A stretch of DNA of 64,000 nucleotides from Rhinopithecimicrobium faecis (GTDB taxonomy: Bacteria > Bacteroidota > Bacteroidia > Sphingobacteriales > Sphingobacteriaceae). The notes under the pieces are model-generated. The model ran no database searches. It was not told the DNA's origin and saw nothing but the letters and a program-made list of their open reading frames with translations. The DNA lies in assembly GCA_017942165.1 (NCBI GenBank), contig JAGKSB010000004.1, positions 62,001-126,000 on the forward strand. The letters run 5' to 3'. Shown here piece after piece: positions 54,478-63,950 of this stretch. The position numbers and the translations under genes are program-made. Position 1 is the first letter of the stretch. Each line of letters starts with the position of its first letter.

Positions 54478-55476
54478 ATGGAAACTGTTGTTAGTGGTAT
54501 TAGAAGTACCGGAAAATTACATTTAGGAAATTACTACGGCGCATTAAGCAATTTCGTGAAAATGCAGGATGAATATAACTGTTTTTTCTTTATCGCCGAT
54601 TTACACTCGTTGACGACCCACCCTACGCCACAAGATTTACAAAAAACTGTGCGTAATGTCGTGGTAGAATATTTGGCTGCGGGTATTGATCCTGAAAAAT
54701 CAACGATCTATGTGCAGTCCGATGTGCCTGAAGTAGCGGAGCTCTATTTATATATGAATATGAACGCCTATTTAGGAGAGCTAGAGCGCGCGACAGCATT
54801 TAAAGATAAAGTACGTTCTAATCCGGATAATGTGAATGCAGGTTTACTTACCTACCCTACATTAATGGCATGTGATATCTTGATCCACCACGGCACGAAA
54901 GTTCCTGTAGGTAAAGATCAGGAGCAGCATCTAGAGATGACACGTACCTTTGGAAACCGGTTTAACCGCCTCTACGATGTAGATTACTTTAAGGAAGCTT
55001 TTGCTTTTAGCTACTCCGATAAATTGGTGAAAATCCCCGGTCTTGCGGGTCAAGGGAAAATGGGTAAATCCAATGGGGAGGCAGACTGTATCTACCTTTC
55101 TGATTCGGAAGCTGTAATTCGTAAAAAAGTTATGCGCGCTGTTTCTGACGGTGGCCCAACGGAAGAAAATCAGCCGAAGCCTGATGCCATTCAAAATCTA
55201 TTTGATTTAATGAAAGTGGTGTCTGCGGAAGATACCTATGCACACTTCGACAACTTATATAACACCTGTAATATCCGTTACGGAGATTTCAAAAAACAGT
55301 TAGCGGAAGATATGGTACTTGCCACAGAACCTGTACGCTCCCGTATTGAATTTATTGCTGGCGACGATGAATATATCGCTAAAGTAGCACGCTTAGGAGC
55401 TGAAAAAGCGAGTGAGTCTGCAAGAAAAACAGTGAAGGAAGTACGTGAAATTATCGGACTTAAAAAATTATTTTAG
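54478..55476 (+). CDS. trpS: Tryptophanyl-tRNA synthetase
   Basis: A 332-residue class I synthetase charging tRNA-Trp. The HIGH equivalent is GKLHLGNYYG near the N-terminus and the KMSKS equivalent is GKMGKSNGE (about 196-204). The tryptophan-binding region is ADLHSLTT. It is separate from mazG by 47 bp and 9 bp before the deoxynucleoside kinase. Confidence 0.96.
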   Translation: METVVSGIRSTGKLHLGNYYGALSNFVKMQDEYNCFFFIADLHSLTTHPTPQDLQKTVRNVVVEYLAAGIDPEKSTIYVQSDVPEVAELYLYMNMNAYLGELERATAFKDKVRSNPDNVNAGLLTYPTLMACDILIHHGTKVPVGKDQEQHLEMTRTFGNRFNRLYDVDYFKEAFAFSYSDKLVKIPGLAGQGKMGKSNGEADCIYLSDSEAVIRKKVMRAVSDGGPTEENQPKPDAIQNLFDLMKVVSAEDTYAHFDNLYNTCNIRYGDFKKQLAEDMVLATEPVRSRIEFIAGDDEYIAKVARLGAEKASESARKTVKEVREIIGLKKLF

Positions 55477-55485
55477 AATATAACT

Positions 55486-56100
55486 ATGCATATTGCTATT
55501 GTAGGAAACATTGGGGCAGGTAAGACGACCTTAACAAAGTTATTGGCTCAACATTTTAATTTTGAGCCTCAATTTGAAGCTGTAGATGACAACCCTTATT
55601 TGGAAGATTTCTATTCCGATATGAAACGTTGGTCCTTCAACCTTCAGATTTTCTTTTTAAACAGTCGTTTTAGACATATCGTAAAATTACAAGAGAAGGA
55701 TACCAACATGATTCAAGATCGTACGATCTATGAGGATGCCTATATCTTCGCCGAGAATCTATACGATATGGAACTCATGAGTGAGCGAGATTTTGAAAAT
55801 TATAGTAATATCTTTCAAAGTATAATCCATTATATTAAACCACCGGATCTTTTAATTTATTTGAAAGCTTCTGTGCCAACCTTAGTGAATAATATTCAAG
55901 CGCGTGGTCGTGACTACGAATCTGGTATCCGCTTAGACTACCTTTCAAAATTAAATGAGAAGTATGATAAATGGATCGGCAATTACAGCGAAGGAAAAAT
56001 CTTAGTCTTGGATAAAGACAAACTAGATTTCACCAACAATCCAGAAGATTTAGGGAATATTATTCAGAAAATTGAAGCCGAGTTATTCGGTTTATTTTAG
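55486..56100 (+). CDS. Deoxynucleoside kinase
   Basis: A 204-residue deoxynucleoside kinase with P-loop GNIGAGKTTLTK at the N-terminus, the DRTIYEDA stretch (about 69) and a lid RGRDYES (about 134). It phosphorylates deoxyribonucleosides; whether it prefers dG/dA or dC cannot be told from the sequence. It is 9 bp after trpS and 22 bp before kdsB, so the three may be co-transcribed. Confidence 0.92.
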   Translation: MHIAIVGNIGAGKTTLTKLLAQHFNFEPQFEAVDDNPYLEDFYSDMKRWSFNLQIFFLNSRFRHIVKLQEKDTNMIQDRTIYEDAYIFAENLYDMELMSERDFENYSNIFQSIIHYIKPPDLLIYLKASVPTLVNNIQARGRDYESGIRLDYLSKLNEKYDKWIGNYSEGKILVLDKDKLDFTNNPEDLGNIIQKIEAELFGLF

Positions 56101-56122
56101 CTAAAAAAAACGTAGGTACGCT

Positions 56123-56866
56123 ATGAAAGTTATTGGAATCATTCCTGCACGCTATGCTTCATCGCGCTTTCCAGGCAAGCCACTTGTGGATATTGCTGGA
56201 AAGACCATGATTCAGCGCGTCTATGAGCAGGTGCGCTCCACTCCTTGTCTATCCGAAGTCGTCGTTGCCACTGATGACGAGCGCATTGCTGAAGTGGTAC
56301 GTTCCTTTGCTGGAAATGTTATCCTCACATCGGACAAGCATGAGTCAGGAACGGATCGCTGCGCAGAGGTAGTCTCCAAGATTGAAGGCTTTGATGTGGC
56401 GATTAATATTCAAGGTGATGAACCGTTTATCAATCCCTTGCAGATTGAGCTTGTAGCGTCCTGTTTTGAAAAAGAAAGCACGCAAATAGCAACCCTTATA
56501 AAGCCTATTACGGAGGAAAAGGAGTTATTTAACACTAATTCTCCCAAGGTTGTAATCAATGCTGCTCAGGAAGCCATCTACTTCAGTAGACAGACGATTC
56601 CTTTTTTGAGAAATGTCCCGCAGGAGGAATGGTTAACTAGCCATACCTTCTACAAGCATATCGGCATTTACGGCTACCGGATTCCTGTGTTAAAAGAGTT
56701 GACAAGCTTAGCTGTCTCCACTTTAGAGTCTTCGGAAGCTTTGGAACAACTTCGGTGGCTGGAAAATGGTTTTCGCATACAAACAGCCGTCACCAACCAT
56801 GAAACTATTGCCATAGACACTCCCCAAGATTTGGAAGATGTCATGCGCAAGTTCTTTCAGAAATAA
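56123..56866 (+). CDS. kdsB: 3-deoxy-manno-octulosonate cytidylyltransferase
   Basis: A 247-residue CMP-Kdo synthetase that activates Kdo for lipopolysaccharide. Signature IIPARYASSRFPGKPLVDIAGK is at the N-terminus, with DDERI and NIQGDEPFI. It shows that the organism makes Kdo-containing LPS. Confidence 0.96.
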   Translation: MKVIGIIPARYASSRFPGKPLVDIAGKTMIQRVYEQVRSTPCLSEVVVATDDERIAEVVRSFAGNVILTSDKHESGTDRCAEVVSKIEGFDVAINIQGDEPFINPLQIELVASCFEKESTQIATLIKPITEEKELFNTNSPKVVINAAQEAIYFSRQTIPFLRNVPQEEWLTSHTFYKHIGIYGYRIPVLKELTSLAVSTLESSEALEQLRWLENGFRIQTAVTNHETIAIDTPQDLEDVMRKFFQK

Positions 56867-56871
56867 CGTGT

Positions 56872-57777
56872 TTAGCGGTGCTCGGTATAATACAATGTAC
56901 GAGCACCCTGAACCAAGTGCTTACGCTCCCCCGCTGTAAGTTTTCTAAACTCGCGCTTAACCTGTATAAATTCATTTAGCTGCTGCGCAGAACGAAGACC
57001 GAGTACCACGGTGGAGATAGCCTCCTGACTGAGGATATAATTAATCGCTGTAGCCATATGTGACAATCCCGTCTGCTTGGTAAAGTCCATGACATTTCGT
57101 ATGATATGCTGTACTTCGGAAGATGTATATTGTATATAGCTGCTGACAGGCTTATTAATTAAAAGTCCCTTGGCAATAGGCCCGCGTGCTAAAACCCCAA
57201 TTTCCCGCTGCGCTAAATAATTTAAAAGCTCCTCCTCAGGACGGCGGTCAATCAGATTATATTGCAACATCACGGCATCAATAGCGGAGTTTTCAGCGTA
57301 GGTCTTAATAACATTAGGACGGATGGAGGAAATCCCATAAGCGCGGATTTTGCCATCTTTCTTCAAGGTTTCAAAAGCATCAATAATTTCATCAAAAGGA
57401 TCATCCATAGTGCCCCCATGAAGCTGATATAAATCTAGGTAGTCCGTCTTCAAGCGATTTAGGGTAGCATCAATAGCTTTTAAAATATATTTTTTGTTAG
57501 CTTTCCAATCCCAACTCTGACGGTCATCACGCCATTGATTGCCTACTTTAGAACTTATTACCACCTGCTTTCGAAAACCATGTACCGCTTCACCTACTGC
57601 TTTTTCATTCATACCATAGTCGTATAAATCCGCGGTATCGAAAAAATTAATACCTTCCTCAAAAGCGCGATGGATAATACCCGAAACCTGCTTTTGATCG
57701 GCTGCATGTAAAGACATGCAGCCTAAGCTCACTTCCGAAACCATAAGGGAAGATCTTCCTAATTGATTATTTCTCAT
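56872..57777 (-). CDS. Aldo/keto reductase
   Basis: A 301-residue aldo/keto reductase of the AKR family acting on aldehydes in the cytoplasm. The fold is seen in VSLGCMSLH, the catalytic tetrad DLYDYGMNEKA (Asp, Tyr), SSKVG and QLHGG, plus a C-terminal NADPH-binding segment. ATG 57777 (MRNNQLG) fits the family start better than the earlier MQQ, and reduces overlap with the upstream FKBP gene to 11 nt. It is translated after FKBP on the same strand. Confidence 0.92.
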   Translation of the reverse strand: MRNNQLGRSSLMVSEVSLGCMSLHAADQKQVSGIIHRAFEEGINFFDTADLYDYGMNEKAVGEAVHGFRKQVVISSKVGNQWRDDRQSWDWKANKKYILKAIDATLNRLKTDYLDLYQLHGGTMDDPFDEIIDAFETLKKDGKIRAYGISSIRPNVIKTYAENSAIDAVMLQYNLIDRRPEEELLNYLAQREIGVLARGPIAKGLLINKPVSSYIQYTSSEVQHIIRNVMDFTKQTGLSHMATAINYILSQEAISTVVLGLRSAQQLNEFIQVKREFRKLTAGERKHLVQGARTLYYTEHR

Positions 57778-58480
57778 TTGCTGCATTTATTGCGAGGAGT
57801 TCTAATTCAAACACCAAGATACTGTTTGCTGGAATTTTTCCCGTAGCGCGCGCACCGTAGCCTAAGCTTGAAGGGATATAAATCTTATACTTCGCCCCCA
57901 CATTCATATGAGGAACAGCGATTTTCCATCCTTCAATAACTTGACCTAAGCGTAAGTCTATAGGCTGATTTCTATCGTAAGAGCTATCAAAGACTGTCCC
58001 ATCTAATAGGGCGCCTTTGTAATGCACTTTCACCTCATCGTCCGCTGTCGGTTTTGGCCCTTGTGTCGCAGTTAACACCTCATATTGAACGCCCTCAGGA
58101 AGTGTAAGTACACCGGGACGTAAAGCATTTTCCTTAAAAAAAGCTTCTTCTTTTTTTGCTACTTCAGCTTGTCTAGCCTGCTGTATATCTGTAATAGCTT
58201 TTTGTATTAAAGCATCTTTCTGCGCGCTCGTTAAAAGGGGCTCAGCTTGTTTTAAAGCATCTGCAATAGCCTTCGCTACCACGCGTTCATTCAGCGTAGT
58301 AATTCCTACACTATGTAAAGAACGGCCGATATCCATTCCAAAGGCATAGGATACAGAATCAATTTCTTTGGCTAGTAAAGGGGTATTTACAACTTTTACA
58401 GGGGTTTTAGCGGGAACTTTTTTTTGAGCGTAAGCTGTACAAGTGCAAGCTAATAATAGCGCTAAGGTAGTGTATTTCAT
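57767..58480 (-). CDS. FKBP-type peptidyl-prolyl isomerase
   Basis: A 237-residue exported protein (signal LALLLACTCTAYAQ) with an N-terminal dimerisation helical domain (FKBP_N, about 35-115) and a C-terminal FKBP domain: VKVHYKGALLDGTVFDSS, LGQVIEGWKIAVPHM, YKIYIPSSLGYGARA. It folds periplasmic or outer-membrane proteins. It overlaps the upstream glycosyltransferase by one base. Confidence 0.94.
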   Translation of the reverse strand: MKYTTLALLLACTCTAYAQKKVPAKTPVKVVNTPLLAKEIDSVSYAFGMDIGRSLHSVGITTLNERVVAKAIADALKQAEPLLTSAQKDALIQKAITDIQQARQAEVAKKEEAFFKENALRPGVLTLPEGVQYEVLTATQGPKPTADDEVKVHYKGALLDGTVFDSSYDRNQPIDLRLGQVIEGWKIAVPHMNVGAKYKIYIPSSLGYGARATGKIPANSILVFELELLAINAANEK

Positions 58481-59469
58481 TATTTAACGTGTTTTTCGAT
58501 AATTTTATTTATGATTTCTTGGGTTATATTGGGGTAGTCAACGGTAAGTACATTCTTAGAGTTCAACCAAGCTTCAATAGCGAGGAGATTCTTCTGCTTT
58601 AAGCTTGATATCACAGGTACGCCCATCTCCTCAAGTGCCGCGGCATTGAGATGTTGTTCATACTGATTTTTCATGGGCACAACAAGCAGCTTCTTCTGTA
58701 GGTATAAGGCTTCAGCGGGGGTTTCAAAACCAGCACCACAGAGCACGCCAGAAGACTGCGCCATAGATTTAATGAAATCTTCGTTATTGATAGGTCGGAT
58801 CTTCACGTTTTTCATCTCAAAGGGACGTGAATTGTGTTTACTAAAAACCTCCCACTGCACATCGGGAATTTTCATAAGATGCTTTAAAAGATGGGCATCG
58901 TCGTATGCTGGCAGGTAAACGGTGTAATGCCCTAAATCCTCAGGCTGCAGTTTGCGCACAGAATTCCGAATTACAGGCGTAAATATTTGCTCATTATAAG
59001 CCTTAAAATGAAAACCATAATTGCTCGTCGTGGGCGCATAATTCTTCATAATAAATTTTCCCATCATATCATTCTCCTCCGGCTTTGGACTACTGGGGTC
59101 CAAAGTTGCTATCTGATGCGAGAGCCCTATAATAGGGCGATCTTTCATATGACATGCCCAGGCAGAGATAGGCTCAAAGTCATTGATGATAATATCATAT
59201 TCTTCGATAGGAAGGCTATTAACTTCGTTTATAAACTTACGAATCGTAGCGCTCATAAAGGTCTTCCAAAGGTCCACGCCCCCAGTCTTTCCGAATATAA
59301 AACTCAATCCATGAAAACGGTATTTCACGGGAAATGGAAGTGTTAAGTCAGCTTGAATACCCGACACAAGCACATCTACTTCACCAAGTTGCTGTAGACA
59401 AGGGACTATATCCATGGATCGGCTAAGATGACCATTCCCTGTTCCTTGAACTGCATATAATATTTTCAT
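58480..59469 (-). CDS. Glycosyltransferase, GT-B fold (MurG/UgtP-like)
   Basis: A 329-residue two-domain GT-B protein. N-terminus GTGNGHLSRSMDIVPCL resembles the glycine-rich loop of MGD/MurG-like enzymes, and the C-terminal donor-binding domain carries CGAGFETPAEALYLQKKLLVVPM. The acceptor is unknown; lipid or polysaccharide glycosylation is likely. The stop shares a base with the FKBP start, so they are co-transcribed. Confidence 0.85.
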   Translation of the reverse strand: MKILYAVQGTGNGHLSRSMDIVPCLQQLGEVDVLVSGIQADLTLPFPVKYRFHGLSFIFGKTGGVDLWKTFMSATIRKFINEVNSLPIEEYDIIINDFEPISAWACHMKDRPIIGLSHQIATLDPSSPKPEENDMMGKFIMKNYAPTTSNYGFHFKAYNEQIFTPVIRNSVRKLQPEDLGHYTVYLPAYDDAHLLKHLMKIPDVQWEVFSKHNSRPFEMKNVKIRPINNEDFIKSMAQSSGVLCGAGFETPAEALYLQKKLLVVPMKNQYEQHLNAAALEEMGVPVISSLKQKNLLAIEAWLNSKNVLTVDYPNITQEIINKIIEKHVK

Positions 59470-59555
59470 CTGCTATTTTACCATGTATTAAAAAGCCAAT
59501 TTAAAAAAATTTTACCATAAAATAAGTTTTACACTTTGCTATTTATCGCCATACA

Positions 59556-60422
59556 ATGATTAATAAAGCCAAATTCTTAGGTTACCTCTATATCTTTTTA
59601 GGAAGCTTACAGCTATCCTGGGGATTCCATGCACACCGGATCATCAATGAATCAGCGATTTATGCCCTCCCCAAAGATATGCTACCCTTCTATAAAAAGC
59701 ATCAAGTGGCAATAATCTCCAAGTCCGTAGATGCCGATAAACGTCGTTATGTGGATAGTGCTGAAGCGGCCAGGCATTACATCGATATAGATCGCTATCC
59801 CAGTATCTCTGAAATTCCCGCCTCTTGGACCGAGGCAATACAAGCTTTTGGTCAGCAGACAGTGCAAGCGAATGGCATTCTCCCCTGGCATATACAGCTT
59901 ATGTATCAAAGACTTACTACCGCCTTTAAGGAAAAAAAAGTCTATCGCATAATCCAACTTTCTGCGGATATAGGGCATTATATCGCTGATGCACATGTCC
60001 CCCTGCACACGAGTTCAAATTATAATGGTCAGTACAGCAATCAGCTGGGTATTCACGCACTTTGGGAATCGCGCATTCCTGAAGACTACAGTGCACAGTA
60101 TAATCTATATGTTGGAAATGCCTATTTTATTGCGGATAGTCAACAAGAAATTTGGCAGATTATATACGAAAGCTATGCGCTCGTAGACAGCGTGCTTGCT
60201 ATGGAGCGCGCGACGGTGGATTTATTGCCCTTATTCGCGCAGACGGCCTATAGCAAACGGAATACCCAACTTGTATATTCTTATAGCACAGAGTTTGTCG
60301 CCCACTATCATACGCTATTGAATGGCATGGTGGCCCAAAGAATGCAGCTTGCAGCGCGTAGGATAGCTTCCTTCTGGCTGACGGCATGGGTGCTTGCAGG
60401 TCAGCCTGCTATAAATCCCTAA
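59556..60422 (+). CDS. S1/P1 nuclease or phospholipase C-like zinc enzyme
   Basis: A 288-residue exported protein. The zinc-ligand pattern begins with an N-terminal Trp-Gly-Phe-His-Ala-His after the signal (LSWGFHAHRIINESAIY), continuing at IGHYIADAHVPLHTSSN and LGIHALWESRI. This is the trinuclear-zinc fold shared by P1 nuclease and phospholipase C. The mature N-terminus would start at a Trp as in these enzymes. Substrate could be nucleic acid or phospholipid; phylum members are commonly annotated as zinc-dependent phospholipase C. Confidence 0.85.
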   Translation: MINKAKFLGYLYIFLGSLQLSWGFHAHRIINESAIYALPKDMLPFYKKHQVAIISKSVDADKRRYVDSAEAARHYIDIDRYPSISEIPASWTEAIQAFGQQTVQANGILPWHIQLMYQRLTTAFKEKKVYRIIQLSADIGHYIADAHVPLHTSSNYNGQYSNQLGIHALWESRIPEDYSAQYNLYVGNAYFIADSQQEIWQIIYESYALVDSVLAMERATVDLLPLFAQTAYSKRNTQLVYSYSTEFVAHYHTLLNGMVAQRMQLAARRIASFWLTAWVLAGQPAINP

Positions 60423-60507
60423 AATTCACTCTTTTTACCAAGGTTTATTAACTTTAATATAAAATTTTTGCATAGATTTACCGCCTTATTATTGACACAT
60501 ACTAACC

Positions 60508-62412
60508 ATGTTTTTAAAATTCTACTATTCCCTAATTTTAGGTAGCATAATTAGTAACACACAAGCGCAAAATTCTATTGCTTACAGCGATGGAAATGCC
60601 CTTGATTTCTTAGCCGACACCAATAAGTTAGCGGAAGTCATTATTAAGGAAAATAGATTACAGATTCCATTTGCCAAACAAAGTCGACAAATCCAGCTGG
60701 TTGACCAGCAGATGATAAAGCAGCTTCCTGCACGCAGCATCAATGAACTGTTAGCCTATGTTGCTGGCGTAGATTTACGTCAACGTGGCCCTTTTGGCAC
60801 ACAGGCTGATGTCAGCATCGATGGGGGCTCCTTTGATCAAACAATGGTCTTAATAAATGGCGTCAAAGTCTCCGACTCCCAAACGGGTCACCACGCCCTA
60901 AATATCCCCATTCCTACGGATGCCATTGAACGTATTGAAATTTTAAAGGGCCCAGCAGCACGACTATATGGAATCAATAGCCTCACAGGAGCCATAAATA
61001 TTGTGACTAAAAATAGCGAGAAGTCGGCAATCTCAGCGCACCTGTATGGGGGAACTTCCTTTCGTGACAATGTAGCAACAAAGAAAGGCTACTACTTTGG
61101 GGAAGCGGCTCAGCTAGGTGCCGAATGGGTCAAAGAGAAGCACCGCCATCAACTGTATTACGGTTTTGAGAAGACCAATGGGCAGCGTTATAATACGGCT
61201 GCAGAAAATCAAAAAGTCTATTATCAAGGGGCCTACATGCCAGCTGAACAGCATAAGCTAAATTGGTCTTTTGGTTACTTAGACAATGCCTTTGGCGCCA
61301 ATGGTTATTACGCTGCACCTGGAGATAAGGAATCCTATGAGCATGTTAAGAATGCATTCAGCAGCCTTTCCTCCACGCATAAGCTCAGTGAGCAGTTTTC
61401 CATCAGCCCTAGAATTAGTAACCGCTATCAGGAAGATGACTATAGATACTTGGGTCGTGAAAATACAAAAGGACGCTCTAAACACTATAATAACACCTTC
61501 TCGGCAGAACTAAATGCCTCCCTCAAGCAAAGCTATGGGGATTTTGGATTTGGAATAGAGTCAAGACTGGAGGATATAAAAAGTACGGCCATTGGGGATC
61601 ATAAGCGGCAGAATCATGGTGCCTACATGGAGTTTAAAACCGAACAAATAAATAAGCTTTACATCAATATTGGGGCATATATAAATTATAATTCGGACTA
61701 TAACTGGCAGGTATTCCCAGGCATAGATCTAGGCTATGATGTGACTAAACAGTGGAAAATCGTATTTAATACTGGAACAGCACAACGTATACCCTCTTTT
61801 ACGGATCTTTACCTACGTCAGACAGGCAATATTGGAAACCCGAATTTGGTATCTGAAAATGCGTGGCAATCTGAGTTTGGCGTAAAATACCTTTCCAATA
61901 ATATGGTCTTTCAGGCGGGTTACTTCTACCGAAATATATCCCAATTTATAGATTGGTTACGTGAGGAAGGTGCTATTGCATGGCAGTCAGAAAATCGGGG
62001 CAACAATAAAATGCAGGGCTTTCAGACCAACTTACGCTATGAGTTTCAAGGCCACAATCCAAACACCAAATTTTTCATCAATGCGGGATATAATTATTTG
62101 CGCCCACAGGTTGCCACCCTGGCCGTACCGTTACAATCCAAGTATGAAATCGAAAGTTTACGTCATCAATTAATAGGTAATATCACCGTACAGCAAGGCA
62201 ATTTCTCCCTAACATCTGCTAACCGCTATTCGGAACGTATTTCCCAAAAATCATACTATATTTCCGACTTCCGGCTTGCCTATGAGAAGTCTTCCTATAG
62301 ATTTTATATCGATGCACAGAATATATTCGACGTCCGATATATCGAAGCTGCAGCGATACCGATGCCTGGAAGATGGTATACCATGGGGGTAAAAGTACGC
62401 CTTGAACGGTAG
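60508..62412 (+). CDS. TonB-dependent outer-membrane receptor
   Basis: A 634-residue receptor with a signal peptide, a plug domain (about 50-165: RSINELLAYVAGVDLRQRG, VLINGVKVSD, ERIEILKGPAARLYG) and a 22-strand barrel ending in a terminal aromatic-rich strand (MGVKVRLER). There is no carboxypeptidase-like N-terminal extension as in SusC, so it is of the BtuB/siderophore type. The substrate (cobalamin, iron-siderophore or other) is not predictable. No adjacent transport genes are in the window. Confidence 0.93.
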   Translation: MFLKFYYSLILGSIISNTQAQNSIAYSDGNALDFLADTNKLAEVIIKENRLQIPFAKQSRQIQLVDQQMIKQLPARSINELLAYVAGVDLRQRGPFGTQADVSIDGGSFDQTMVLINGVKVSDSQTGHHALNIPIPTDAIERIEILKGPAARLYGINSLTGAINIVTKNSEKSAISAHLYGGTSFRDNVATKKGYYFGEAAQLGAEWVKEKHRHQLYYGFEKTNGQRYNTAAENQKVYYQGAYMPAEQHKLNWSFGYLDNAFGANGYYAAPGDKESYEHVKNAFSSLSSTHKLSEQFSISPRISNRYQEDDYRYLGRENTKGRSKHYNNTFSAELNASLKQSYGDFGFGIESRLEDIKSTAIGDHKRQNHGAYMEFKTEQINKLYINIGAYINYNSDYNWQVFPGIDLGYDVTKQWKIVFNTGTAQRIPSFTDLYLRQTGNIGNPNLVSENAWQSEFGVKYLSNNMVFQAGYFYRNISQFIDWLREEGAIAWQSENRGNNKMQGFQTNLRYEFQGHNPNTKFFINAGYNYLRPQVATLAVPLQSKYEIESLRHQLIGNITVQQGNFSLTSANRYSERISQKSYYISDFRLAYEKSSYRFYIDAQNIFDVRYIEAAAIPMPGRWYTMGVKVRLER

Positions 62413-62444
62413 TAGCAGTCTCTTTAGATACTAATAATACCAAA

Positions 62445-62482
62445 AAAAATCTCCTGCTCGATCATTCAGCAGGAGATTTTTT
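62445..62482. terminator. Bidirectional terminator
   Basis: Stem AAATCTCCTGCT with AGCAGGAGATTT, T tract on both sides, between convergent TonB receptor and aroB. Confidence 0.92.
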
Positions 62483-62504
62483 TAACAGACACTTTACGAG
62501 CGAA

Positions 62505-63587
62505 TTAGTTTTGAATTAATGTCGCATAGAAGTCTAAGCTCTCTACAATATCCTCTTCAGAAACATAACGATCATAATCACAAGCACCAATACGGCTTAA
62601 TAAAGCAAATCCTATTTGATCATTTGCATTCTTTTTATCGTTTTTCATAAGCGCTAAAAATTCAGCATAGTGATTTTCTGAATATCTGTAATCTGGGAAA
62701 TTAGCACGGAATACATCGATTATTGCATGCAACTCCTCCAAGGGTAAGCCATTTAATTTATGTGATAAATAGCCTTCACAGATCATCCCTATAGCAATAG
62801 CTTCCCCATGTAAAAGTGGGTCTTGGTCATTTGACAGTGAAAATCCTTCTATGGCATGCCCAATGGTATGTCCGTAGTTTAAGATTTTCCGTAAACCTTT
62901 TTCAGTAGGATCTTGTGTTATAACAGTATTTTTAATCCCTACAGAATGTTGTACCTGCGAGGTGCCTATCTGTTCAATGGTAAGAGACTTCACTGCATTA
63001 AAATAGGAAGCATCGAAGATTAATCCGTGTTTAATGATTTCTGCGAATCCAGAGATCAGCTGTCTGCGGTCTAGCGTGCTTAAGAAAGCCGAAGAAATAA
63101 ATACGGCCTTAGGTTGAGTGAATGTGCCTATTATATTTTTCACATTTCCCATATCTATGCCTGTCTTTCCGCCCACAGAAGCATCTACCTGCGCCAGTAA
63201 GGTTGTTGGAATATGCACAAAATCTATCCCTCTTTTGAAGGTTGAAGCGGCAAATCCACCCATGTCAGTTACCACACCGCCACCTAAATTAATCAGTAAA
63301 CTTTGTCTATCGGCACCAAAGTCTAACATGGTATGCCATACGCCGATGCAATAGTCAATATTCTTATTCTCCTCTCCAGGATCAACCTCGATAACATCGT
63401 ATTTGGATAATTCTGGTAGTGCAGCTTGAAATACAGGAAGACAGTGGTCATTTGTATTTCTATCTACAAGAACTAAGATTTTGGAATAATTGTTGGCTGC
63501 TATAAAAGACTGCAATGCAGCTAAGGTGTCATCAAAGAACACCTCATAACCTAAACTTTGAATCGCTTGCATAGTTGTGTTGGGCAA
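62505..63587 (-). CDS. aroB: 3-dehydroquinate synthase
   Basis: A 360-residue cytoplasmic enzyme forming 3-dehydroquinate from DAHP in the shikimate pathway. NAD-binding GGGVVTDMGGFAAS, IPTTLLAQVDASVGGKTGIDM, GFAEIIKHGLI and YGHTIGHAIE are present. Length is normal. Confidence 0.97.
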   Translation of the reverse strand: MPNTTMQAIQSLGYEVFFDDTLAALQSFIAANNYSKILVLVDRNTNDHCLPVFQAALPELSKYDVIEVDPGEENKNIDYCIGVWHTMLDFGADRQSLLINLGGGVVTDMGGFAASTFKRGIDFVHIPTTLLAQVDASVGGKTGIDMGNVKNIIGTFTQPKAVFISSAFLSTLDRRQLISGFAEIIKHGLIFDASYFNAVKSLTIEQIGTSQVQHSVGIKNTVITQDPTEKGLRKILNYGHTIGHAIEGFSLSNDQDPLLHGEAIAIGMICEGYLSHKLNGLPLEELHAIIDVFRANFPDYRYSENHYAEFLALMKNDKKNANDQIGFALLSRIGACDYDRYVSEEDIVESLDFYATLIQN

Positions 63588-63635
63588 TAATATTAAAATG
63601 ATGCGTGATAAAAATGATGCGTGAATATAGCTAAA

Positions 63636-63842
63636 TTAAACGAGTTTTATTTGCTGACCATCGAATTCCACTACATCTCCGGGTTTTAATTTTAACCGTT
63701 TACGGTAGTCTACAGCACCATTGTATTTTACTAATCCTTCTGCGACAACCCATTGCGCCATTGCCCCGTGTTCAACAAGATTCATCGCTTTTAAGAGTTG
63801 AATTAACTGAATATAGTCTCCTTCTATTTTAAATGTATTCAT
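63636..63842 (-). CDS. S4-domain RNA-binding protein
   Basis: A 68-residue stand-alone S4 domain (IQLIQLLKAMNLVEHGAMAQWVVAEGLVKYNGAVDYRKRLKLKPGDVVEF). Such proteins (YaaA/RlbA type) bind RNA and act around ribosomes. It lies 48 bp upstream of aroB on the same strand. Confidence 0.93.
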   Translation of the reverse strand: MNTFKIEGDYIQLIQLLKAMNLVEHGAMAQWVVAEGLVKYNGAVDYRKRLKLKPGDVVEFDGQQIKLV

Positions 63843-63950
63843 CTTACAAAAATAGATTAATATTTGTTTATAGAATACGATTTTTGTATTATTTGTTGCG
63901 CGCAGATAATTATTAGTTTTACCTCGACAACTATTATAATGGAATAATAT